Source of the DNA: Bacteroidales bacterium
GTDB lineage: Bacteria; Bacteroidota; Bacteroidia; Bacteroidales; UBA932
DNA: 17,746 nt
Reading direction: 5' to 3'
Assembly (NCBI GenBank): GCA_016295245.1
Contig: JAEDLO010000028.1
Location: 1-17,746 of the forward strand
The notes beneath the pieces are model-generated. The model saw only the letters and a list, made by a program, of their open reading frames with translations. It was not told where the DNA came from and did no database searches. Shown piece after piece: positions 6,710 through 12,959 of this stretch. Each line of letters opens with the position of its first letter. Positions within the stretch are counted from its first letter, which is position 1. A program made the position numbers and the translations under genes.

Positions 6710-7998
6710 AATGTGTCGTGGTTTTTTGTTCGGATGAGTACGGCGCCCGCGTGGGCGCTGAGGCCTTCTGCGTCTGCCATCGCCACAATTGTACCGGCGA
6801 GGCCTTCGAGGCCTTCACGGCTGATGTGCTGAATGGTCATCTTGCGGGTGAAACTGTCGAGGTTTACGCCGCTGAACGAGTGAGCCCAGCCGCAGGTAGG
6901 CAGGGTATGGTTTGTGCCGGAGGCGTAGTCGCCTGCGCTTTCAGGGGTGTAATTGCCCACGAATACGCTGCCCGCGGTGGTGATTCTTTCCGTCATCCCC
7001 CAAGGGTCGGAGGTGGAGACGATAAGGTGTTCAGGCGCATAGTGATTGGCGAAGGCCGCCATCTGCTCCTCGCTGCTGAAGACCACGCAACGGCTTTTCG
7101 AGAGCGACTTCTCGATGTATTCCTCGCGCGGAAGGCTTGCCTTCTGGATTTCCAGCTGCTTGAGGACCTTGTCGGCGAAGTCTGCCCTGTCGCATACGAG
7201 CATCGCCTGGCTGTCAGCGCCGTGCTCTGCCTGGCTGAGCAGGTCGGAGGCAACGAAGGCCGGGTCGGCGCCCTTGCTGTCTGCAAGCACCATTACCTCT
7301 GACGGCCCGGCAGGCATATCGATTGCGACGGTTCCTGCCGAAAGCAGCTGCTTTGCGGTGGTGACCCACTGGTTGCCGGGGCCGAAAATCTTGTCCACTC
7401 GGCAAACGCTCCGGGTGCCATAGGCCATCGCCGCGATTGCCTGGGCCCCTCCTATGCGGAAGACGCGGTCCACGCCGCATACGGATGCGGCATAGAGCAC
7501 TTCCGGGCAGATTGCGCCGTCCTTGCCGCAAGGGGTGCAGAGCTCAACCAGCCCGCATCCCGCAATCTTGGCGGGGATGGCAAGCATCAGAACGGTAGAG
7601 AAGAGGGGAGCGGTGCCTCCGGGGATATACAGGCCTACCCGTTCAATAGGTACAGGCTTCTGTATGCAGCGTACGCCCGGCGCGGTCTCGATGTCCACTC
7701 CCGCGCTTTTCTGGGCGCTGTGAAAGGCGCGGATGTTCTCCAGGGCGCGGCCAATCGCCTCCTTGACTTCGGGCTTGACCTTTTCCTCCGCGCCGAGGAT
7801 TTCCTCACGGCTGACTTCAATCTCCCCGAGGGGGCGCCTGTCGATTTCGAGCGAGAGCTCGCGCAGGGCATCGTCGCCGCCGGCTTTCACCCGCTCAAGT
7901 ATCTTGACGACGGCTTCGCGCACGGCCGGGTTGCTGCTCGCAGGGCGGCTTGAAAGCTCGTCCCAGCGGCTTTGTTCAGGGTTGATGAATATTTCCAT
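6706..7998 (-). CDS. hisD: Histidinol dehydrogenase
   Basis: Zinc- and NAD-dependent enzyme carrying out the last two oxidations, histidinol to histidinal to histidine. 430 residues, typical. The zinc ligands known for the family are all present: Q256 and H259 in SQAEHGAD (255-262), D357 in SAGDYASGTNH (354-364) and H416 in SAHAGA (414-419). The catalytic pair is E323-H324 in YAPEHL (320-325). Also VGLYIPGG (121-128) and GPGNQWV (206-212) of the NAD-binding part. It starts 5 nt after the hisG stop, the only non-overlapping junction besides the leader, and its stop overlaps hisC. Confidence 0.97.
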   Translation of the reverse strand: MEIFINPEQSRWDELSSRPASSNPAVREAVVKILERVKAGGDDALRELSLEIDRRPLGEIEVSREEILGAEEKVKPEVKEAIGRALENIRAFHSAQKSAGVDIETAPGVRCIQKPVPIERVGLYIPGGTAPLFSTVLMLAIPAKIAGCGLVELCTPCGKDGAICPEVLYAASVCGVDRVFRIGGAQAIAAMAYGTRSVCRVDKIFGPGNQWVTTAKQLLSAGTVAIDMPAGPSEVMVLADSKGADPAFVASDLLSQAEHGADSQAMLVCDRADFADKVLKQLEIQKASLPREEYIEKSLSKSRCVVFSSEEQMAAFANHYAPEHLIVSTSDPWGMTERITTAGSVFVGNYTPESAGDYASGTNHTLPTCGWAHSFSGVNLDSFTRKMTIQHISREGLEGLAGTIVAMADAEGLSAHAGAVLIRTKNHDTL

Positions 7999-8003
7999 AA
8001 GGG

Positions 8004-8855
8004 TTAAGGGATTATCTTGTCAATGTTGAGCACCAGGATGCCTTCGGCGCCGATTGCCTTGAGCTGGGAAATCTTGTCCCAGAGTTCATCCTCGTCCACT
8101 ACGCTGTGGAGCGAGCACCAGCCTTCGGAGGCAAGGGGCATCACAGTAGGGCTTCGCATCGCAGGTAGTATGGTTGTCGCTTTGTCAACGGCATCCTGAG
8201 GAATGTTCATCAGGATATACTTCTTGCCGCGGCTGACCGTTGCGGATTCGAGGCGGAAGAGTATCTTGTCCAGGAGTTCCTCTTGCTCGAGGCTGAGATG
8301 GCCGGAAGAAATCAGTACGGCCTCGGACCAGAAGACCTTCTCCACTTCGACAAGGGCGTTGGATACAAGTGTGCTGCCGGAAGAAACTATGTCGAAGATG
8401 GCGTCGGCTATGCCCGCTGCCGGAGCGACCTCCACCGAGCCGGTGATCACTTCTATCTCAGCGTGGATATCCTTGGACTTGAGGAAGGCAGAAAGGATGT
8501 TGGGGTAGGAGGTGGCGATGCGCTTCCCCTCGAACCACTGTAGGCCGTCATAGCCGGCAGCTTTCGGGACAGCGAGGGAGATGCGGCAGTTGCCGAAGCC
8601 CAGCTTTTTCACGATTTTTACATCAAACCCCCTCTCTTCCACTTCGTTGAGGCCCACAATACCGAGTGAGGCCGTGCCATTGGAAACTACCTGGGGTATA
8701 TCGTCGTCTCTGAGATAGAGCATCTCGACAGGGAAATTTCTGGCGGTTGAGAGGAACTTCCTCTTGGAATCGTCAACATCGATTCCGATTTCACGCAGAA
8801 GGGCCGTGCTTTCTTCATTGAGCCTGCCCTTTGACTGGATGGCAATTCTAAGCAT
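8004..8855 (-). CDS. hisG: ATP phosphoribosyltransferase, long form with regulatory domain
   Basis: First committed step: condenses ATP with PRPP. 283 residues, so it is the long, self-sufficient form (HisG-L) needing no HisZ. The catalytic part ends around residue 205 and contains the PRPP-binding stretch EVAPAAGIADAIFD (142-155) plus VSSGSTL (157-163). Residues about 208-283 form the ACT-like C-terminal domain that binds histidine for feedback inhibition; LPAMRSPTV (230-238) lies there. The start at 8853-8855 is the only sensible one (LRIAIQSKGRL at once). It lies 29 nt downstream of the U-run of the attenuator, making it the first structural gene controlled by it. Histidine thus appears to act both on transcript elongation and on enzyme activity. 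Confidence 0.97.
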   Translation of the reverse strand: MLRIAIQSKGRLNEESTALLREIGIDVDDSKRKFLSTARNFPVEMLYLRDDDIPQVVSNGTASLGIVGLNEVEERGFDVKIVKKLGFGNCRISLAVPKAAGYDGLQWFEGKRIATSYPNILSAFLKSKDIHAEIEVITGSVEVAPAAGIADAIFDIVSSGSTLVSNALVEVEKVFWSEAVLISSGHLSLEQEELLDKILFRLESATVSRGKKYILMNIPQDAVDKATTILPAMRSPTVMPLASEGWCSLHSVVDEDELWDKISQLKAIGAEGILVLNIDKIIP

Positions 8856-8884
8856 TATTATCTATACTGACTGGTTCTACTAAC

Positions 8885-8929
8885 AAAAAAAGACCTACCT
8901 TGCGGCAAGCCTTTCAAGTTCAAGTTAGG
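8885..8929 (-). terminator. Attenuator (intrinsic terminator) of the his operon
   Basis: In the transcript (minus strand) CCUAACUUG (from 8929-8921) pairs with CAAGGUAGG (from 8902-8894), 8 of 9 positions, with an 18-nt loop, followed by UC and a run of seven U (8891-8885). It sits between the leader peptide stop and hisG. The 5' arm lies in the loop of the alternative hairpin (8904-8953), so the two structures exclude each other. Confidence 0.8.
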
Positions 8930-8953
8930 GGCGCACCCACGAAAAGGCCTACC
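8904..8953 (-). promoter_or_regulatory. Antiterminator hairpin of the his leader
   Basis: GGUAGGCCUUUU (from 8953-8942) can pair with GAAAGGCUUGCC (from 8915-8904) over 12 consecutive positions, counting three G-U pairs. The 5' arm contains the leader peptide's UGG UAG end. A ribosome that finishes the leader would cover it and let the terminator form. A ribosome stalled at the upstream histidine codons would leave it free. This is the logic of classical attenuation; the folding itself is my hand pairing. Confidence 0.75.
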
Positions 8954-9011
8954 AAATCTTGTGGAGATGGTGATGGTGGTGGAATCCGTTATGGTGCTGA
9001 GTGTAAATCAT
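8949..9011 (-). CDS. hisL: Histidine operon leader peptide
   Basis: A 20-codon frame reading M-I-Y-T then QHHNGFHHHHHLH and ending K-I-W, stop TAG. Eight of 20 residues are histidine, including five in a row, using both CAC and CAT. It lies directly ahead of an antiterminator/terminator pair and hisG, the arrangement of histidine leader peptides whose translation senses charged histidinyl-tRNA. The peptide itself is not expected to have a function. The ATG is only 6 nt after the TATATTTG -7 box, so the transcript probably starts at or within a few bases of the start codon, with no room for a Shine-Dalgarno sequence. It is too short for ordinary gene finders. Confidence is high because composition, position and RNA structures agree. 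Confidence 0.92.
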   Translation of the reverse strand: MIYTQHHNGFHHHHHLHKIW

Positions 9012-9017
9012 ACTTCG

Positions 9018-9025
9018 CAAATATA
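9018..9025 (-). promoter_or_regulatory. -7 box of the his operon promoter
   Basis: TATATTTG on the minus strand matches the Bacteroidetes TAnnTTTG element and lies 6 nt before the leader peptide ATG. No TTTG -33 element is present; at that position lies the -7 box of the opposite promoter. It is the left arm of the 9018-9053 palindrome. Confidence 0.65.
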
Positions 9026-9045
9026 GAAATTATTTTAATAATTGT

Positions 9046-9053
9046 TATATTTG
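9046..9053 (+). promoter_or_regulatory. -7 box of the ACT-UPF0210-DUF1846 operon promoter
   Basis: TATATTTG on the plus strand matches TAnnTTTG, with the ACT start codon 27 nt downstream. There is no TTTG -33 element; 20 nt upstream lies the -7 box of the his promoter on the other strand. Confidence 0.65.
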
Positions 9054-9054
9054 T

Positions 9055-9077
9055 GTCCGGATTTTTTTTACCCGGAC
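9055..9077 (+). promoter_or_regulatory. 5' UTR hairpin before the ACT gene
   Basis: GTCCGG (9055-9060) and CCGGAC (9072-9077) are perfect inverse copies separated by 11 nt that include eight T (9062-9069). It starts at about the expected transcription start and ends 3 nt before the ATG, where a ribosome binding site would lie. It has no U-run after it, so it is not a terminator. It could modulate initiation of translation, protect the 5' end or be a protein site. Confidence 0.5.
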
Positions 9078-9080
9078 AAT

Positions 9081-9353
9081 ATGGACAAGACTATCATTAC
9101 CGTTACAGGCAAGGACACTGTCGGTATCATCGCCCGCATCTGTACGATTCTTGCGGAAAACAAGGTTAACATTCTGGACATCACACAGACCATCGTGGAC
9201 GGCATCTTCAATATGATGATGATTGTTGACACTTCGCGGTCTGTCCTCAGTTTTGAAGGCCTGACCCAGAGCCTTGGCGAATGCGGCGAGCAGCTTGGAG
9301 TCCACATCCTCTGCCAGAAAGAAGAAATTTTTGACAAGATGCACCGCATATGA
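9081..9353 (+). CDS. ACT-domain protein (UPF0237 type)
   Basis: A 90-residue protein consisting of one ACT domain: beta strand TIITVTGKD (4-12), helix VGIIARICTILAENKV (14-29), strand NILDITQTIVDGIFNMMMIVD (30-50, written in two parts: NILDITQTIV, DGIFNMMMIVD). ACT domains usually bind small molecules such as amino acids; GcvR-like members act as regulators. The frame reaches 13 codons further upstream to 9042, but that part covers the -7 box and hairpin, and the ACT fold begins at the second Met, so I start at 9081. It overlaps the UPF0210 gene by ATGA. ACT (UPF0237) and UPF0210 genes are adjacent in many bacteria and archaea, suggesting a shared complex or regulator-enzyme pair. The ligand is not deducible. 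Confidence 0.88.
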   Translation: MDKTIITVTGKDTVGIIARICTILAENKVNILDITQTIVDGIFNMMMIVDTSRSVLSFEGLTQSLGECGEQLGVHILCQKEEIFDKMHRI

Positions 9354-10714
9354 TTACTCTCAGGGAAGTAACGGAAACCAACCGGATGATCGAGTCCCAG
9401 AATCTCGACGTCCGTACCATCACCATAGGCATAAGTCTGCTTGACTGCGCGGATTCCGATTTGGGAAAGACCTGCGCGAATATCAGAAACAAAATACTCC
9501 GCTACGCCAAGGACCTTGTCCGCACCGGGGACGAAATCTCCCGCGAATACGGCATACCCATCGTCAACAAGAGAGTTTCGGTGACCCCGATTGCCCTTGT
9601 CGGTGCGACCTGCTGCAAGACCCCGGGTGATTTCGTGACCATAGCCCGCACTCTGGATGATGTAGCCTCTCTGATTGGCATCAACTTCCTCGGCGGCTAT
9701 TCGGCAATCGTGTCCAAGGGCATGACCGAGGCGGACCGCCTGCTCATCGAGAGTATACCGGAGGCGATGGCTGTCACCGAGAGGGTGTGCAGCAGCGTCA
9801 ACGTGGGCTCGACCAAGACCGGCATCAATATGGATGCAGTTCGCCTTATGGGCCAGATCATACGCAAGGCCGCCCTGCTTACTTCCAGCCGCGATTCGCT
9901 CGGCTGCGCCAAGATAGTTGTCCTGTGCAACGCGCCTGATGATAACCCGTTCATGGCGGGAGCCTTCCACGGAGTGACAGAACCTGACGCCATCATCAAT
10001 GTGGGCGTAAGCGGTCCCGGAGTGGTGAAGTGCGCCCTGCAGTCCGTCAGGGGCAAGGGCTTCGAAGAGCTCTGCGAAACCATCAAGAAGACAGCCTTCA
10101 AGATCACCCGCGTCGGACAGCTTGTCGCCCAGGAAGCCTCAAGGCGTCTGGGTATTCCTTTCGGCATCATCGACCTCTCGCTTGCGCCGACTCCGGCAAT
10201 AGGGGACAGTGTTGCTGACATCCTGCAGGAAATAGGCGTGGAGAAAGCCGGCGCGCCCGGCACCACGGCCTGCCTTGCCCTGCTAAATGACCAGGTCAAG
10301 AAGGGCGGCGTGATGGCATCCTCATACGTGGGCGGCCTGAGTGGCGCTTTCATCCCTGTATCCGAAGACCAGGGTATGATAGAAGCGGTCGAATGCGGAG
10401 CCTTGACCATTGAGAAACTGGAGGCGATGACTTGTGTCTGCTCGGTCGGTCTGGATATGATCGCCGTGCCGGGTGAGACTCCTTCAAGCACCATATCCGG
10501 CATCATCGCAGACGAGGCCGCCATCGGTATGGTCAACCAGAAGACCACAGCCGTACGCATCATCCCCGTAATCGGCAAGGACGTGGGGGATACAGTAGAG
10601 TTCGGCGGTCTCCTCGGCCACGCGCCGATTATGGCCGTGAATCCTTTCAGTTGTCTGGATTTCATCAGCCGCGAAGGACGCATCCCTGCCCCTATCCACA
10701 GTTTCAAGAACTAA
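9350..10714 (+). CDS. UPF0210 / DUF711 family protein (PFL-like)
   Basis: 454 residues, the usual length for this family, annotated in databases as PFL-family or UPF0210 with no known reaction. Conserved-looking stretches: the N-terminal ESQNLDVRTITIGISLLDC (14-32), NFLGGYSA (near 120), IIDLSLAPTPAIGDSVADIL (in two parts IIDLSLAPT and PAIGDSVADIL, around 280), GTTACLALLNDQVKKGG, and the C-terminal GRIPAPIHSFKN (443-454). It lacks a glycyl-radical loop, so pyruvate-formate-lyase chemistry is not supported despite the family name. The start overlaps the ACT gene by ATGA; the next gene begins 12 nt after its stop. Cytoplasmic, with no signal or membrane segment. Family membership is confident; function unknown. 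Confidence 0.9.
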   Translation: MITLREVTETNRMIESQNLDVRTITIGISLLDCADSDLGKTCANIRNKILRYAKDLVRTGDEISREYGIPIVNKRVSVTPIALVGATCCKTPGDFVTIARTLDDVASLIGINFLGGYSAIVSKGMTEADRLLIESIPEAMAVTERVCSSVNVGSTKTGINMDAVRLMGQIIRKAALLTSSRDSLGCAKIVVLCNAPDDNPFMAGAFHGVTEPDAIINVGVSGPGVVKCALQSVRGKGFEELCETIKKTAFKITRVGQLVAQEASRRLGIPFGIIDLSLAPTPAIGDSVADILQEIGVEKAGAPGTTACLALLNDQVKKGGVMASSYVGGLSGAFIPVSEDQGMIEAVECGALTIEKLEAMTCVCSVGLDMIAVPGETPSSTISGIIADEAAIGMVNQKTTAVRIIPVIGKDVGDTVEFGGLLGHAPIMAVNPFSCLDFISREGRIPAPIHSFKN

Positions 10715-10726
10715 TGACATACACCT

Positions 10727-12190
10727 ATGTTATACGGATTCGATAACGATAAATACCTCAGAATACAGTCCGAGCACATCAAGGAGAGAATAGCCAAATT
10801 CGGCAACAAACTCTATCTTGAACTCGGAGGCAAACTTTACGATGACTTCCACGCTTCAAGAGTGCTGCCCGGCTTCCAGCCCGACAGTAAGCTCAGGATG
10901 CTCCAGCAGCTGAGTGACAGCGCTGAAATCGTGATTGTAATCAGCGCCGTGGACATCGAGAAGAACAAGGTTCGCAACGACCTTGGCATTACCTACGATA
11001 TGGATGTGCTGAGACTCCGCGACGAGTTCATCAATAGTGGCTTTATGGTCAGCTCAGTGGTGATCACCCATTACAACGGCCAGACCAGCGCCGATGTTTA
11101 CCGCCAGAAGCTTGCCCGTCTTGGTATCGATTCCTATGTCCATTACACCATCGAGGGCTATCCGAACAATGTCGCCCTGATTGACTCGGAGAACGGTTTC
11201 GGACGCAACGACTATGTCCGCACCACCAGACCTCTGGTAATCGTGACTGCCCCCGGTCCCGGCAGCGGCAAGATGGCTGTCTGCCTGAGCCAGCTATACC
11301 AGGAGCACAAGAGGGGAATCGAGGCCGGATATGCCAAGTTCGAGACTTTTCCTGTGTGGAATCTGCCTCTCAAGCACCCGGTCAACGTAGCCTATGAGGC
11401 AGCAACGGCCGACTTGAACGACATCAATATGATAGATCCGTTCCACCTCGAGGCTTACGGCAAGATCGCTGTCAACTACAACAGGGATATCGAGATATTC
11501 CCGGTGCTGAATGCCCTCTTCGAGGGTATCTACAACGAGAATCCGTACAAGTCTCCGACTGATATGGGCGTAAATATGCTCGGCTTCTGTATCAGCGACG
11601 ACCAGGTATGCTGCGAGGCTGCCAAGAACGAGATTGTACGCCGCTACTACACTGCACTCAACAAACTTGCCGACGGTGCCTTCAATGACAACGAGGTCAA
11701 CAAGATAGCCCTTCTGCTCAAGCAGGAGAAACTCTCCACCGACTACCGTAAGACAACCGTTGCAGCCAAGGAAAGGGCGGAGAAATCCGGCAATCCCAGC
11801 TCGGCAATCGCCCTTCAGGACGGTACCATCATCACTGCCGAGTCCAGCCCTCTGCTGGGTTCGAGCGCTGCACTGCTCATAAACGCGACCAAGCATCTCG
11901 CCGGCATTGACCACGAGACCAGGCTCATCCCGCAGAGTATGATTGAGCCTATCCAGAAGACAAAGGTCCAGTATCTCCACGGCAACAATCCGCGTCTGCA
12001 TACCGATGAGGTCCTCGTAGCCCTCTCGGTTCTGAGCCGTCAGGATGACAACTGCCGCAAGGCCCTTTCGCAACTTCCTGAACTCAAGGGCTGCCAGGTG
12101 CACTCCACGGTTATGCTTTCCGAAGTTGACAGGAAGATTTTCAAGAAACTTGGAGTTGATTTGACCTGCGATCCGGTGAAAAAAGTATAG
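10727..12190 (+). CDS. UPF0371 / DUF1846 family protein
   Basis: 487 residues, normal for DUF1846, a family of unknown function with solved structures. It opens YGFDNDKYLRIQSEHI (3-18), the family's usual start. At residues 172-183, IVTAPGPGSGKM resembles a nucleotide-binding P-loop (GPGSGK, 177-182) after a hydrophobic strand, although it is not a full Walker A (GxxxxGK[ST]) since M follows the lysine. No membrane segment or signal peptide. It follows the UPF0210 gene by 12 nt and has no promoter of its own, so the three proteins are probably produced together. The C-terminal 130 residues contain LHGNNPRLHTDEVLVALSV, which could be a metal or substrate site but I cannot assign it. No reaction is proposed. 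Confidence 0.88.
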   Translation: MLYGFDNDKYLRIQSEHIKERIAKFGNKLYLELGGKLYDDFHASRVLPGFQPDSKLRMLQQLSDSAEIVIVISAVDIEKNKVRNDLGITYDMDVLRLRDEFINSGFMVSSVVITHYNGQTSADVYRQKLARLGIDSYVHYTIEGYPNNVALIDSENGFGRNDYVRTTRPLVIVTAPGPGSGKMAVCLSQLYQEHKRGIEAGYAKFETFPVWNLPLKHPVNVAYEAATADLNDINMIDPFHLEAYGKIAVNYNRDIEIFPVLNALFEGIYNENPYKSPTDMGVNMLGFCISDDQVCCEAAKNEIVRRYYTALNKLADGAFNDNEVNKIALLLKQEKLSTDYRKTTVAAKERAEKSGNPSSAIALQDGTIITAESSPLLGSSAALLINATKHLAGIDHETRLIPQSMIEPIQKTKVQYLHGNNPRLHTDEVLVALSVLSRQDDNCRKALSQLPELKGCQVHSTVMLSEVDRKIFKKLGVDLTCDPVKKV

Positions 12191-12207
12191 TATTCAAGAA
12201 AAAAGTC

Positions 12208-12215
12208 TATATTTG
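12208..12215 (+). promoter_or_regulatory. -7 box before the LiaF-like gene
   Basis: TATATTTG matches TAnnTTTG and lies 30 nt before the start codon, just after the DUF1846 stop. No TTTG is found about 20 nt upstream, so the -33 element is weak or absent. A short inverted repeat TATAA/TTATA (12226-12240) lies in the leader. Confidence 0.55.
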
Positions 12216-12245
12216 CAACGTGCGTTATAAAAACCTTATAGATTT

Positions 12246-12950
12246 ATGAGCAATACTGCAAAAAGACTGGTAGGCCTCTTCCTTCTGATTTTGGGCTGCC
12301 TTTGGATCCTTGACACCGTCAATCTTATCCATATCAAGATTTTCTTTGAAGGATGGTGGACCCTTTTCATCATTCTTCCTTGTGTTGTCGCCCTGTTCAA
12401 CGACAATGACAAGACCGGACCTGTAATCGGTATCAGCGTAGGCGTTATCCTGCTGCTCTGCGCCCAAGGCATCATCGACTGGAGCAGCATCTGGAAGCTG
12501 ATACTCGCAATCTTTGCCATAGTCTGGGGCTGCGCCCTTCTTTTCTCGAAGAAGAACATCCTGGATTTCCGCAATGCCGAGAACGTCAGAGTGGACCAGC
12601 TCAAGCTTGTTTCCCGCGACGGACGCAACATCCGCGTGAGCGAATTCAACCTCGGCCACCACAGCGTGAACTTCGCCGGCCAGCGTTTCGAGGGAGGCGA
12701 TTTCAAGGTAAACTTTGCCGGTGCGGAGATTGACCTGCGCGGAGCTGATATCGATGACGGAGCCATCCTCAACGTGAACGTAGCCTTCGGCGGCCTTGAG
12801 ATTTTCGTTGACGAGTGCGTATGCGTGCGCCAAAGCGTCAACTGCGCCCTCGGCGGCATCGAGGACCACCACCGTGTGGCAGCTATGGGGACGATGAAGA
12901 CCTTATACATCACCGGCTCCTGCTCTTTTGGCGGAGTCGAGATAAAGTAA
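12246..12950 (+). CDS. LiaF/YvqF-like membrane protein with four helices
   Basis: 234 residues. Four hydrophobic helices at about 7-25, 35-51, 58-77 and 83-100 form a DUF5668-type membrane unit. The soluble part from about 110 to 234 has a repeating pattern of short strands with NFAGAEI (156-162), AFGGLEI (180-186), CALGGIE (200-206) and CSFGGVEI (226-233), which suggests a small beta-helix as in the C-terminal domain of LiaF. In Firmicutes LiaF restrains the LiaRS cell-envelope stress system; no such kinase or regulator is beside this gene, so that role should not be assumed here. It has its own -7 box and is followed 9 nt later by a GlmM-like mutase, a hint of an envelope context. Family call good, function open. 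Confidence 0.85.
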   Translation: MSNTAKRLVGLFLLILGCLWILDTVNLIHIKIFFEGWWTLFIILPCVVALFNDNDKTGPVIGISVGVILLLCAQGIIDWSSIWKLILAIFAIVWGCALLFSKKNILDFRNAENVRVDQLKLVSRDGRNIRVSEFNLGHHSVNFAGQRFEGGDFKVNFAGAEIDLRGADIDDGAILNVNVAFGGLEIFVDECVCVRQSVNCALGGIEDHHRVAAMGTMKTLYITGSCSFGGVEIK

Positions 12951-12959
12951 AATACCTTT

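Larger units (their letters stand above)
9018..9053. repeat. 36-bp inverted repeat spanning both divergent -7 boxes
   Basis: CAAATATA (9018-9025) and TATATTTG (9046-9053) are perfect inverse copies. The inner part AATTATT (9028-9034) TT AATAATT (9037-9043) is also perfectly symmetric about the same centre (9035.5). Only the two pairs at 9026/9045 and 9027/9044 fail, so 16 of 18 pairs match. The sequence is both the his and the ACT-operon promoter and possibly an operator for a dimeric regulator. Confidence 0.8.

Noticed and set aside
9055..9077. Inverted repeat read as an intrinsic terminator
   Set aside because: The T-run is in the loop and not behind the stem, and it lies upstream of a gene start.
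9042..9080. 13-codon N-terminal extension of the ACT protein
   Set aside because: It would run through the -7 box and the hairpin; the ACT strand begins right after the Met at 9081.
9697..10707. 336-codon minus-strand frame opposite the UPF0210 gene
   Set aside because: Low-complexity Ser/Pro/Thr-rich translation typical of a shadow; the plus-strand gene has family-conserved ends.
9350..10714. UPF0210 protein as a glycyl-radical pyruvate formate-lyase
   Set aside because: No glycyl-radical motif and no activating enzyme nearby; the PFL name is only a family label.
12226..12240. TATAA/TTATA inverted repeat ahead of the LiaF-like gene as an operator
   Set aside because: Five A/T pairs only; too weak to claim.
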